A stretch of 64,000 nucleotides of DNA from Hydrogenophaga sp. NFH-34 (GTDB lineage: Bacteria; Pseudomonadota; Gammaproteobacteria; Burkholderiales; Burkholderiaceae_C). Under the pieces are notes generated by a model, which was not told the DNA's origin, did no database searches, and was given only the letters and a program-made list of their open reading frames with translations. Within the stretch, counting starts at the first letter, position 1; the number at the start of each line of letters is the position of its first letter. A program made the position numbers and the translations under genes. The stretch is taken from positions 82,046-146,045 of the forward strand of contig NZ_JACBGE010000014.1 of the NCBI RefSeq assembly GCF_021401345.1, written 5' to 3'. Positions 56,935-64,000 of the stretch are shown in pieces.

Positions 56935-57858
56935 ATGAGCAGTCCATCCACCTCCACCGCAGCGCTGGTCACCGACAGCCCCAACCGCACCGTGCCGGCC
57001 TGGTGGCAGGCCACGCCGTACACGCTGGTGTTCGTGCTGTTCTTCCTGATCCCGCTGGGCCTGGTGCTGATGGTCAGCTTCTGGGACTTCAACGAATACG
57101 AGCTGATCCCGGCCTTCACGGTCCGCAACTACCTGGCCATCTTCGAGGGCTGCTCCACGCTCACCGACCACGGTGATTTCTGCGTCACGCTCTCGACCTA
57201 CCTGTCCACGCTCAAGTTCAGCTTCCTGGTCTGGCTGATCACGCTGGTGCTGGGCTTTGCCGTCGCCTACTTCCTGGCCTTCCACGTGCGCTCGTCCGGC
57301 ATGCAGACGGCGCTGTTCGTGCTGTGCACCGTGCCGTTCTGGACCTCCAACGTGATCCGCATGATCTCGTGGGTTCCGCTGCTGGGCCGCAACGGCCTGG
57401 TCAACCAGAGTCTGCAGGGCATCGGCCTGATCGATCAGCCCATCGAGTGGCTGCTGTTTTCCGATTTCTCGGTGGTACTAGCCTTCGTCCACCTCTACAC
57501 CATGTTCATGATCGTGCCCATCTTCAACAGCATGATGCGCATCGACCGCAGCCTGCTCGAAGCCGCCAGCGACGCTGGCGCCAGCGCCTGGCAGACGCTG
57601 TGGAACGTGATCGTGCCGCTGTGCAAGACCGGCATCATCATCGGCTCGATCTTCGTCATCACCATCGTCATGGGCGACTTCGTGACCATCGGCGTCATGG
57701 GGGGCCAGCAGATCGCCTCGGTCGGCAAGATCATCCAGGTGCAGACCAGCTACCTGCAATTCCCGCTGGCGGCCGCCAACGCGGTGATCCTGCTGGCGGT
57801 GGTGCTCATGATCATCTGGGGCCTGACGCGCCTCGTCGACATCCGGAAGGAACTGTGA
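56935..57858 (+). CDS. ABC importer permease, PotB-like
   Basis: 307 aa with six predicted membrane segments (first VFVLFFLIPLGLVLMVSFW). The ABC-coupling EAA loop reads LLEAASDAGASAWQTLWNVIVPLC. It pairs with the next permease: TGA and ATG share a base at 57858. Confidence 0.92.
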   Translation: MSSPSTSTAALVTDSPNRTVPAWWQATPYTLVFVLFFLIPLGLVLMVSFWDFNEYELIPAFTVRNYLAIFEGCSTLTDHGDFCVTLSTYLSTLKFSFLVWLITLVLGFAVAYFLAFHVRSSGMQTALFVLCTVPFWTSNVIRMISWVPLLGRNGLVNQSLQGIGLIDQPIEWLLFSDFSVVLAFVHLYTMFMIVPIFNSMMRIDRSLLEAASDAGASAWQTLWNVIVPLCKTGIIIGSIFVITIVMGDFVTIGVMGGQQIASVGKIIQVQTSYLQFPLAAANAVILLAVVLMIIWGLTRLVDIRKEL

Positions 57859-58748
57859 TGCGCGAACCCCGCTCGGCCGGCTTCTGGCCATTGGCCATCG
57901 TCTTCGCCCTGTTCGTGCTGTTCATGTACGGACCGATGTTTGTGATCTTCGTGCTCTCCTTCCAGGGCCCCGAAGGCGGCCTGACCTTTCCGCTGCGCGG
58001 TTTCTCGCTGCACTGGTTCCGCCAGCTCGCCGAAGGCCTGGGCACGGTGGACATCGGCGCCGCCTTCCGGCGTTCGCTCGCGGTCGGCGTGGTCGTCATG
58101 GGCCTGACCGTGTTGCTGTCGGTGCTGGCGGGCCTGGCTTTCCGCAAGAAACTGCGCGGGGGCAACGCCCTGTTCTACGTGACGGTTGCCAGCCTGATCA
58201 TGCCGTCCATCATCGTGTCGCTGGGCATCGGCCTGCAGTTCCGGCTGCTCGACGGCGGCATCAAATGGCTGCTTGAAGCGGTGGGGGCGACCGAAACCCT
58301 GGAAAATTACGGCACCGCGCTCGGCCTGTTCACCTCGGCCCTGGGCGCCCACCTGACCTGGACGCTGCCCTTCGGCCTGCTCATCATGTTCGCCGTCTTC
58401 AACCGCTTCAACCCCGCCTACGAGGAAGCCGCCCGCGACCTCGGCGCCACGCCCTGGCAGACCTTCCGCCACGTGGTGTTCCCGCTGATCGCGCCCTCGG
58501 TCATCGGTGTCGGCATGTTCGGCTTCACGCTGAGCTGGGACGAAATCGCCCGCACCTCGCAAGCCATCGGCGACGTCAACACGCTGCCGCTGGAACTGCA
58601 GGGCCTCACGTCCACCGTCACCACACCGGCGATCTACGCGCTGGGCACGGTCACCACCGTCGTCTCCTTCCTGGTGATGGCCGTGGCCGTCGGGTTGGCC
58701 ATGGCGCTGGGCCGGCGCTCTCGCCAGCGCGGGAGGGTGCCGTCTTGA
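57858..58748 (+). CDS. ABC importer permease, PotC-like
   Basis: 296 aa from ATG 57858. Membrane segments begin at FWPLAIVFALFVLFMYGPMFVIFVL; the EAA loop is YEEAARDLGATPWQTFRHVVFPLIAP. Its stop overlaps the TTG start of the GntR gene (TTGA), so regulator translation is tied to it. Confidence 0.92.
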   Translation: MREPRSAGFWPLAIVFALFVLFMYGPMFVIFVLSFQGPEGGLTFPLRGFSLHWFRQLAEGLGTVDIGAAFRRSLAVGVVVMGLTVLLSVLAGLAFRKKLRGGNALFYVTVASLIMPSIIVSLGIGLQFRLLDGGIKWLLEAVGATETLENYGTALGLFTSALGAHLTWTLPFGLLIMFAVFNRFNPAYEEAARDLGATPWQTFRHVVFPLIAPSVIGVGMFGFTLSWDEIARTSQAIGDVNTLPLELQGLTSTVTTPAIYALGTVTTVVSFLVMAVAVGLAMALGRRSRQRGRVPS

Positions 58749-59455
58749 CCCCCCTGGAAGTGCCGCCCGCCAGCCCCAGCGATGCCGAGATCTACGAACG
58801 CATGATCAACGCCATCCTCGACCACCAGTTGCCGCCGGGCACCAAGCTGGTGGAAGACCGGCTGGCCGGCGCCTTCGGCGTCTCGCGCACGCGCATCCGC
58901 CCGGTGCTGGTGCGGCTGGCCAACGAGCAGGTCGTCACGCTCACGCCCAACCGCGGCGCCACCATCACGCGCCCGAGCGAGCAGGAGGCGCGCGAGGTGT
59001 TCGAAGTCCGGCGCCTGATCGAGCCCACACTGACCGAACGCTTCATCCGCAACGCCTCGCGCACCGACATCCAGCAACTGACGCAAACCATCCGCGACGA
59101 AGAAACCGCCCGCGCCGCCGGCGACATGCGCCGCGCCATCCGCCTGTCGGGCAACTTCCACCTGCTGCTGGCCGAACGTTCGGGCCACCAGACCATGGGC
59201 CGGATCCTGCGCGAGCTGGTTTCGCGCACCTCGCTGATCCTCATGACCTACAGCCCGCCGCACAGCCAGGCGCGCGAAGAAGCCACCGCCTGTGGCTGCG
59301 CCGAACACCGCGCGCTGCTGGCCGCCATCAAGCTCAAAGACGCGCGCGAAGCCGCCCGCCTGATGCGCGAACACCTGGAGCGGCTCGAAGCGCAGCTGGT
59401 GTTCGGCAAGGCCGAGCCCGAAGCCCTCGATCTGGCCCGCCTTTTTGCGGCCTGA
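58745..59455 (+). CDS. GntR-family (FCD-type) transcriptional regulator
   Basis: 236 aa from TTG 58745, an unusual start supported by GGGAGG about eight bases upstream and by the 4 bp overlap with the permease stop. Winged-helix GntR domain: IYERMINAILDHQLPPGTKLVEDRLAGAFGVSRTRIRPVLVRLANEQVV. The C-terminal all-helical FCD domain (VFEVRRLIEPTLTERFI; HRALLAAIKLKDAREAARLMREHL) should bind the effector. It probably controls its own operon through the inverted repeats at 54356-54399. Confidence 0.92.
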   Translation: MTPLEVPPASPSDAEIYERMINAILDHQLPPGTKLVEDRLAGAFGVSRTRIRPVLVRLANEQVVTLTPNRGATITRPSEQEAREVFEVRRLIEPTLTERFIRNASRTDIQQLTQTIRDEETARAAGDMRRAIRLSGNFHLLLAERSGHQTMGRILRELVSRTSLILMTYSPPHSQAREEATACGCAEHRALLAAIKLKDAREAARLMREHLERLEAQLVFGKAEPEALDLARLFAA

Positions 59456-59459
59456 CACC

Positions 59460-60254
59460 ATGCGCCAACTGCTGGTCATCAACCCCAACACGTCGGCGCG
59501 CGTGAGCGCGCTGCTGCAGCAGCACGTGCAGGCCGCCGCCGGTTCGCATGTGCAGGTGCGCACCGTCACGGCCCGCTTCGGCGCGCCCTACATCGCCGAC
59601 GAAGCCAGCTACGCGATCGCGGCGCACGCAGCGCTCGACGCCTGGGCCGCAGCGTTGGCCGACACCGCTTCGCCGCCGCCCGACAGCGTGCTCATCGGCT
59701 GCTTCGGCGACCCAGGCCTGATGGCGCTGCGCGAATCCAGCCCGGCGCCGGTCACCGGTCTGGCCGAGGCCGCCTTCATCGAAGCCGCGCGCCATGGCCG
59801 CTACGCCATCGTCACCGGCGGCGAGCGCTGGGGCCCCATGCTGCAGCGCCTGGCGCAGGCCCTGGGCCAGGCCCAGCAACTCGCTGGCATCCACACCGTG
59901 GTGCCCACCGGCGCCCAACTCGCGGCCGACCCCGACGCCGCACACCGCCTGCTGGGCCAGGCTTGCCGCGACGCCGCGCACCAGTTGGGCGTGCAGGCGG
60001 TGATCCTTGGCGGCGCCGGGCTCGCGGGCATGGCCGCTGCGGTGCAGTCCGCCGTGCCGGTGCCCGTGATCGACAGCGTGATCGCAGGCACCCACTGGGC
60101 GCTGCGCACCCCGCCCCTGCCACCCCAGCGCGCGACGCCGGGCTTCGACATCGCCTGGGAAGGGCTGTCGCCCGAGATGGTGGCGATGAGTGGTGAGCCC
60201 CCACGCCCCACCGCTGCGCGGGTCGCTGCCCCAAACTCCGTCATGCCCGCGTAG
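59460..60254 (+). CDS. Asp/Glu/hydantoin racemase-family protein with only one catalytic cysteine
   Basis: 264 aa from ATG 59460, four bases after the GntR stop. The family fold is clear: LLVINPNTSARVSALL, VTARFGAPYIADEASYA, DSVLIGCFGDPGL with C81, EAARHGRYAIVTGG, and PVPVIDSVIAGTHWALR. The second catalytic cysteine, expected about 105 residues later in an LGCAG motif, is glycine: ILGGAGLAG with G185. Two-base racemisation is therefore doubtful; a one-cysteine decarboxylase, isomerase or changed racemase is possible. The last 19 residues (246-264) are encoded by an extragenic repeat and are probably not functional. Confidence 0.87.
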   Translation: MRQLLVINPNTSARVSALLQQHVQAAAGSHVQVRTVTARFGAPYIADEASYAIAAHAALDAWAAALADTASPPPDSVLIGCFGDPGLMALRESSPAPVTGLAEAAFIEAARHGRYAIVTGGERWGPMLQRLAQALGQAQQLAGIHTVVPTGAQLAADPDAAHRLLGQACRDAAHQLGVQAVILGGAGLAGMAAAVQSAVPVPVIDSVIAGTHWALRTPPLPPQRATPGFDIAWEGLSPEMVAMSGEPPRPTAARVAAPNSVMPA

Positions 60255-60266
60255 GCGGGCACCCAG
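60195..60266. repeat. REP-like element, copy 1
   Basis: Begins GAGCCCCCACGCCCCACC and ends CGTCATGCCCGCGTAGGCGGGCACCCAG-type hairpin (stem GCCCGC/GCGGGC). It contains the racemase stop codon at 60252-60254. A second copy follows 32 bp later. Confidence 0.75.
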
Positions 60267-60298
60267 CAACGTCACGGCGGCCCGGCGGCTGGGTCGGC

Positions 60299-60379
60299 GA
60301 GCCCCCACGCCCCACCCTCCACCGCAGCACGGGTCGCCGACGCACACACACCGTCATTCCCGCGCAGGCGGGAATCCAG
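60299..60379. repeat. REP-like element, copy 2
   Basis: Same first 18 bases as copy 1 and a hairpin end from 60352 to 60379 (GTCATTCCCGCGCAGGCGGG core), the widespread proteobacterial extragenic palindrome type. The hairpin arms differ from copy 1 by paired changes that keep the stem. Confidence 0.78.
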
Positions 60380-60496
60380 CATCTTCAGGGCTGCCCGATA
60401 CCAGAACCCGTCCACGCGCGCGGGCTGCTGCCCCGCCCGCGCAAACCCCGATCCCCTGCGACAGCGCCGTGCACCCGGGCGACGCACAATGTCGCC

Positions 60497-62275
60497 ATGG
60501 TCCGCCCCACCCAACTCCTGCACCCCCAGCGCACCCCTGCCGCCGTGCGCCCCGCCGCCACCGTCCTGCTGCTGCGCGACAGCCCGCAAGGCCTTGAAGT
60601 GCTGATGACGCGCCGGTCCATGACGGCCAGTTTCGCGCCCGGCGCCTACGTCTTCCCCGGCGGCGGCATCGACGCCGCCGACGCCCAGGCCCACGCCCTG
60701 TCCACCCGGCGCCCGACCCAGAGCGACACGCGCCTGACGCAAGCCATCGCCGCCATCCGTGAAAGCTTTGAAGAGCTGGGCGTGCTGCTGGCACGGCGCG
60801 CCGACGGCAGCTTCCTGAACACCGCCGAAATCGCCGCGCTCGACCGCCGCGCGCCGTTCGCCGAGCAGTGCGCAGCCCAGGGCCTGACCCTGGCCGGCGC
60901 CGAGGTCTTCGTGCTCGCGCACTGGGTCACCGACCGCGACCTGCCCAAGCGCTTCGACGTGCCCTTCCTGGCCGCGCGCATGCCCGAAGGGCAGGAGCCG
61001 GTGGCCGACGAATCGGAGCAGTTCGAGCCCGTCTGGGTGCGCCCGGCCGACGCGCTGGCGCGCCACGCCGCCGGCCAGTTCTTCATCATCTTTCCCACCA
61101 TCCGCACGCTGGAGCGGCTGCAGGCCTACGCCACGGTGGACGCGGTTCTGCAAGCCTGTGGCCAGTCGCTCGCCGGGCCGCCCCAAGAGCGACTGCACCC
61201 CCTCGGGGGGCGTGGCGAAGCCAGGGTCGGGGGCCAGGTTCTCGACGAACCGCTGTTCACCAGTTGCCCGCGCGCCGGCCTCATGAATGGCCACGAGTCG
61301 CGCCACATGGAACACGAAATGCCCTTCGGTGAACTGGCCCTGGTCAGCCCCGACGGCCAGATCGTGCACGAGCTGGCCTGGCAGCACGAACGCCCCGTGC
61401 CCCTGCTCAAGAACGTGCAGCGCCTGACCGCGCCCAACCCCGGCTTCATGACCGGCCCGGGCACCAACAGCTACCTGGTCGGCGACCCGGCCACCGGCCA
61501 CATCGCCATCGACCCCGGACCGGCCGACCCGGTGCATGTGGAACGCCTGTGGCGCGCGGCGGGGGGCGACATCCGCGCCATCGTCTGCACGCACTCGCAC
61601 GCCGACCATTCCCCCGGTGCGCCGCTGCTGCAAGCCCTGTGCGAACAAGGCGGCAAGGGCCAACCGCCCATCCTGGGCCTGCCCAGTGCCGACACCGCCC
61701 GCGCCAACAGCCAGTTCACGCCCAAGCGCGTGCTGGCCGACGCCGAACGCCTGGTGCTGCGCACCCCCGACGGTGCGGTGGCGCACACCCTGCAAGTGGT
61801 CCACACCCCCGGCCACGCCGCCAACCACCTGTGCCTGCTGCTCGAAGAAGACGGCCTGCTGTTCAGCGGCGACCACATCCTCAACGGCAGCACCACCGTG
61901 ATCGACCCGCCCGACGGCCACATGGGCGCCTACCTCGACGCGCTCGACAAGCTCGACAGCCTGTGCGAAGCGCACGGCGTGCACTTCATCCTGCCTGCCC
62001 ATGGTTACGTGCTGGGCGACCACCCGCGCAGCGCCGAGCAGCCGGGCAGCCCCGAACACGGCGGCGCCCGCGCCGCCATCGCCCACCTGAAAGCCCACCG
62101 CCTGGCGCGCGAAGCCAAGATCGCCCGCGCCATGCAGGCCGTGCCCGACGGCACCCTGGACGACTGGGTGAAGCTCGCCTACGACGACGTGCCCGAACGC
62201 CTGTGGCCGGTGGCCAAGCGCTCCATGCTCGCGCACGTGGAACGGATCCAGAGTCTGGGCGGGTTCAACGCCTGA
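60497..62275 (+). CDS. Nudix hydrolase fused to a metallo-beta-lactamase domain
   Basis: 592 aa. Residues 20-215 are a NUDT19-like Nudix domain: VFPGGGIDAAD, then, after an insertion, the helix IRESFEELGVL (R88, E89, E92, E93). Residues 300-560 are a LACTB2-like metallo-beta-lactamase: GPGTNSYLVG, THSHADH with H366, H368, D370 and H371, HTPGHAANHLCLLL, and FSGDHILNG. A linker of 80 or so residues joins them and contains a stretch resembling the genome's GC-rich repeat. Such fusions could couple hydrolysis of a CoA or nucleotide compound with a thioester or RNA hydrolase, but the substrate is unknown. Confidence 0.9.
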   Translation: MVRPTQLLHPQRTPAAVRPAATVLLLRDSPQGLEVLMTRRSMTASFAPGAYVFPGGGIDAADAQAHALSTRRPTQSDTRLTQAIAAIRESFEELGVLLARRADGSFLNTAEIAALDRRAPFAEQCAAQGLTLAGAEVFVLAHWVTDRDLPKRFDVPFLAARMPEGQEPVADESEQFEPVWVRPADALARHAAGQFFIIFPTIRTLERLQAYATVDAVLQACGQSLAGPPQERLHPLGGRGEARVGGQVLDEPLFTSCPRAGLMNGHESRHMEHEMPFGELALVSPDGQIVHELAWQHERPVPLLKNVQRLTAPNPGFMTGPGTNSYLVGDPATGHIAIDPGPADPVHVERLWRAAGGDIRAIVCTHSHADHSPGAPLLQALCEQGGKGQPPILGLPSADTARANSQFTPKRVLADAERLVLRTPDGAVAHTLQVVHTPGHAANHLCLLLEEDGLLFSGDHILNGSTTVIDPPDGHMGAYLDALDKLDSLCEAHGVHFILPAHGYVLGDHPRSAEQPGSPEHGGARAAIAHLKAHRLAREAKIARAMQAVPDGTLDDWVKLAYDDVPERLWPVAKRSMLAHVERIQSLGGFNA

Positions 62276-62284
62276 AGGGTTCCC

Positions 62285-62707
62285 ATGACACCCCACATCG
62301 TCCGACACGCCTGGTACTCCCGCTTCGCCAAGGCGGCTGCGCGCTTCTCCGGACGCCCGCGCGTCTTCACCCTGGCCGTCGCCATGATCGGCGTCTGGCT
62401 GGTGACGGGGCCGCTGTTTCGCTTCAGCGACACCTGGCAACTGGTGATCAACACCAGCACCACCATCGTCACTTTTCTGATGGTGTTCCTGATCCAGAAC
62501 ACCCAGAACCGCGACACCGAGGCCATCCAGGTCAAGCTCGACGAACTGATCCGCGTCACCCAGGGCGCACACAACGCCCTGCTGGCCCTGGAGGAACTGG
62601 AAGAAGAGGAACTCGACGCCTTCAAAGCCCGGTACCTGGCGCTGGCGGCCGAGGCCCGCGCCCGCCTCGACCTCGGCTCATCGGACACCGACACGCCCGA
62701 GGCCTGA
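62285..62707 (+). CDS. Low-affinity iron permease-family small membrane protein
   Basis: 140 aa. Two membrane segments (VFTLAVAMIGVWLVTGPLF and LVINTSTTIVTFLMVFLIQNTQNRD) and a C-terminal acidic coiled coil (LLALEELEEEELDAFKARYL). The QNTQNRDTxAIQxKLDELI stretch is the mark of the low-affinity iron permease family (Fet4-like). Bacterial members are short, and transport has rarely been shown. It starts 9 bp after the fusion gene. Confidence 0.85.
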   Translation: MTPHIVRHAWYSRFAKAAARFSGRPRVFTLAVAMIGVWLVTGPLFRFSDTWQLVINTSTTIVTFLMVFLIQNTQNRDTEAIQVKLDELIRVTQGAHNALLALEELEEEELDAFKARYLALAAEARARLDLGSSDTDTPEA

Positions 62708-62887
62708 CCCCACCGCCTCGCCAAGCGCACCGCGTTCATCTCCGGTGTTCAAGGCAATCTGCCCGCGCTGCAGGGAGTGCACAAGACGGGTAAATGTGTT
62801 GCATCAAACGTTGCGGATGAGAGTCAGTTCTTGCCCCATTGCGGTCCAGCAAGGAGCCAAAGCGACGCGGTCGCCTGATAGCAGCAA
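62708..62887. other. Intergenic region at the start of the accessory segment
   Basis: No intact gene. Codons at 62723-62782 read KRTAFISGVQGNLPALQGVH, loosely like the ISDxHGN-LPAL start of metallophosphoesterases; it may be a relic or chance. GC content falls visibly from here to the end of the window. Confidence 0.4.
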
Positions 62888-63184
62888 ATGCCGGGTTTCG
62901 TGGGGTTTACTGACACCTGTATAAAAATCAGGCTCATCACAAGGCGCTCTGGTCAGGTTTATCCCGCTTTAGCCCGTTCACTTGAAGAGTGGCGGGCGCG
63001 ACCTCTCAGTGTGCTGGCCGCACTCATCGGAGCGCCAGCAGAGGTTGGTGAGTTGCAAGTCGATGGTGAACTTGTCCGTCTTGAGACCTCGGTATAGTGG
63101 GCCGACGACAAGCACAACGCCTTTTTCGTTGAGGCCGTGGCCTACGGACCTGCCAGTTGGCAGACTGAGCGCGGAACGGAATAG
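62888..63184 (+). pseudogene. Small cassette-type gene interrupted by an amber codon
   Basis: From ATG 62888 the frame reads MPGFVGFTDTCIKIRLI and continues through LSVLAALIGAPAEVGEL to RLETSV, then TAG at 63095-63097. The same frame continues with equally protein-like WADDKHNAFFVEAVAYGP to TGA-free TAG at 63182-63184. Together this is about 98 codons with one in-frame stop. The family is not recognised. It lies 36 bp before an attC-like site, as an integron cassette gene would. Confidence 0.45.
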
Positions 63185-63220
63185 CTTCGCATCGAAGTGA
63201 AGCCTCACGCGTGGCAAGCT

Positions 63221-63322
63221 GTTTAACAGGTTCGTGGAATGGACCCACAACGGCGGCCAGCGTGGTCGCCATTCTTCAATGCCGAGTGCGCCGTTGCGGC
63301 TCATCCACGGTCGACGTTAGAG
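63221..63322 (+). repeat. Integron attC-like recombination site
   Basis: A 102 bp imperfect palindrome with attC geometry. R'' is GTTTAAC (63221-63227, fits RYYYAAC). The spacer is five bases, then L'' CGTGGA (63233-63238). An inner stem follows, CAACGGCG/CGCCGTTG (63248-63255 with 63289-63296). Then L' TCCACG (63304-63309), a six-base spacer, and R' GTTAGAG (63316-63322, GTTRRRY except the last base). Unequal spacers of five and six bases are typical of attC. The next small gene begins eight bases after R'. No integrase is in the window. Confidence 0.6.
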
Positions 63323-63329
63323 TGCCCAC

Positions 63330-63614
63330 ATGTTTTCCGATCTGGCTCTCCACGACGCAACGCTCGAGCAGGTGGTGCTCTCCTGGGCATCGGGTCAATG
63401 CACCTTCAGGTTGGTCCTCGTGGGCGGCGAACGTCACGAACTTACTTTCTTCGGTGTTTCAAACCTCCACGCGCCGCGCCAGTTTCCTTGGGGGCCATCC
63501 GTATCGGTAAATTCTGTTCATTCCAACGGAAACGGAGCATACGAAGTGGAGTTGCAGTCCGGAGACGTCATGGCAATTGAGGCAGAGTCTTGGAAACTAC
63601 AACTATCCGAGTGA
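63330..63614 (+). CDS. Small hypothetical protein behind the attC-like site
   Basis: 94 aa: MFSDLALHDATLEQVVLSWA, then CTFRLVLVGGERHELTFFGVSNL, and a C-terminal YEVELQSGDVMAIEAESWKL. Soluble, beta-rich, no signal. Codon use is less GC-rich than in the core genes. The LHDAxL opening recalls small beta-sandwich or immunity-type proteins often found in cassettes; I do not recognise a named family. Start 14 bases after the GTTAG of the attC-like R' box, the usual cassette arrangement. Confidence 0.65.
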   Translation: MFSDLALHDATLEQVVLSWASGQCTFRLVLVGGERHELTFFGVSNLHAPRQFPWGPSVSVNSVHSNGNGAYEVELQSGDVMAIEAESWKLQLSE

Positions 63615-63879
63615 CGGCGGCGCGCTCTCACAACCTATATGGACTCCCCCTCAACGGCCAGAGCCTGACCGATTGGGGACCGTGGGGTAAAGCACCAGCA
63701 GTCGTATATCCGGCACCTGTAGTGGGATCGTCAATGTCCCGTGGCGCCAAAAGAATCTGCGTCACCGCATCGCCACACATTGCAAGCGGCAGGCAAGCTG
63801 CCGGAAGAGTTATCGGCGTAGCGCGGTGTGGGAGGAACCCGGTTGGCCATGATGGTCGATCAAACCCGTCGCAAGGTGA
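63615..63879. other. Unassigned segment between the cassette-like gene and the IS end
   Basis: About 265 bp without a gene I can support. A plus-strand frame runs through it (GLPLNGQSLTDWGPWG) but crosses into the insertion sequence and lacks a start context. No second attC-like site with a GTTRRRY core was found before the IS, so the cassette boundary may have been removed. Confidence 0.4.
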
Positions 63880-64000
63880 TGAACCGCCCCGGGTTTCACG
63901 GAGGCCCGTTGGCTTGAGTCAGGCCGACGTGGCCTGCTGCTCAAGAGTGCGATAGTAGTTGGCCTCGAACTCGGCCGGCGGCACGTAGCCCAGCGGTGCC
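63880..64000 (-). mobile_element. IS3-family insertion sequence, one end only
   Basis: The segment begins TGAACCGCCCCGGGTTTCAC, a terminal inverted repeat of the TGAACCGCCCC type seen in IS3-family elements, about 40 bp before the transposase stop. The rest of the element lies beyond the window. The target duplication cannot be judged without the other end. Confidence 0.75.
63919..64000 (-). CDS. IS3-family transposase (OrfB), C-terminal end, partial
   Basis: The visible frame, read inward from the right edge, ends PLGYVPPAEFEANYYRTLEQ and then QATSA-stop. The PxxFE-xxYY-xxxE pattern is the usual C-terminus of IS3-family integrase-type transposases. Only 26 codons are inside the window. Confidence 0.8.
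   Translation of the reverse strand, partial: APLGYVPPAEFEANYYRTLEQQATSA

Noticed and set aside
62978..63304. 108-codon minus-strand frame opposite the cassette-like pseudogene
   Set aside because: It reads plausibly in part (NEKGVVLVVGPLYRGL), but it spans the attC-like palindrome and has no ribosome site; the plus-strand reading with cassette spacing is better, though I cannot exclude it.
63590..63955. 121-codon plus-strand frame at the right edge
   Set aside because: It begins inside the preceding gene and runs into the IS terminal repeat and antisense of the transposase.

Overview
The window is 64 kb of high-GC DNA from a betaproteobacterium, most likely a member of the Comamonadaceae (Burkholderiales) close to Hydrogenophaga or Acidovorax. 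That placement is an inference. It rests on a complete dcw cell-wall/division cluster ending in lpxC, a DksA whose zinc-finger cysteines are mostly lost, a PAKKAA-type histone H1-like protein, the gene neighbourhoods (hslVU-STAS protein-dksA, accBC-prmA, dapF-DUF484-xerC) and GC-rich intergenic repeats. I saw no tRNA, rRNA or CRISPR array.

Layout. 1-5.8 kb, plus strand: the end of ampD, then nrdA and nrdB behind a pair of NrdR boxes, then the lysine/alanine-rich H1-like protein with a strong terminator. 5.8-12.1 kb, minus strand: accB-accC-prmA-DUF3426-pfkB kinase, with tlpA and a small unknown gene upstream. 12.2-13.6 kb: mpl, plus strand. 13.6-19.3 kb, minus strand: two unrecognised genes, aroG (DAHP synthase) behind a leader-peptide attenuator, tldD and rodA. 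19.4-24.3 kb, plus strand: yqiA-like esterase, RNase II-family exonuclease, a TonB-like protein, mtgA and ruvC. 24.4-43.3 kb, minus strand: the whole dcw cluster from mraZ (right) to lpxC (left), plus a 58-residue membrane protein. Genes from mraZ to murC are mostly joined by 1-11 bp overlaps, or by gaps of a few bases, so the cluster is probably read as one long operon, with the MraZ operator at its head. 43.6-54.2 kb, minus strand: hslVU, a STAS-domain protein, dksA, a COG0523 GTPase, rlmI, a periplasmic DsrE-like protein, and dapF-DUF484-xerC. 54.4-60.3 kb, plus strand: a PotABCD-like ABC importer, a GntR regulator and an Asp/Glu/hydantoin racemase-family enzyme. 60.5-62.7 kb: a Nudix/metallo-beta-lactamase fusion and a small low-affinity iron permease-family protein.

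From about 62.7 kb the character changes: base composition is lower in GC, there is a small gene broken by an amber codon, an integron attC-like site, a small orphan gene placed right behind it, and at the right edge the terminal repeat and last codons of an IS3-family transposase. This end is an acquired or decaying accessory segment.

The items most worth a second look are the aromatic leader peptide and attenuator in front of aroG (16470-16607), the attC-like cassette junction (63221-63322), the racemase-like protein that keeps only one of the two catalytic cysteines, the nested inverted repeats in front of its transporter operon, the H1-like tail on DksA, and the roughly 90-residue disordered insertion in MurD.
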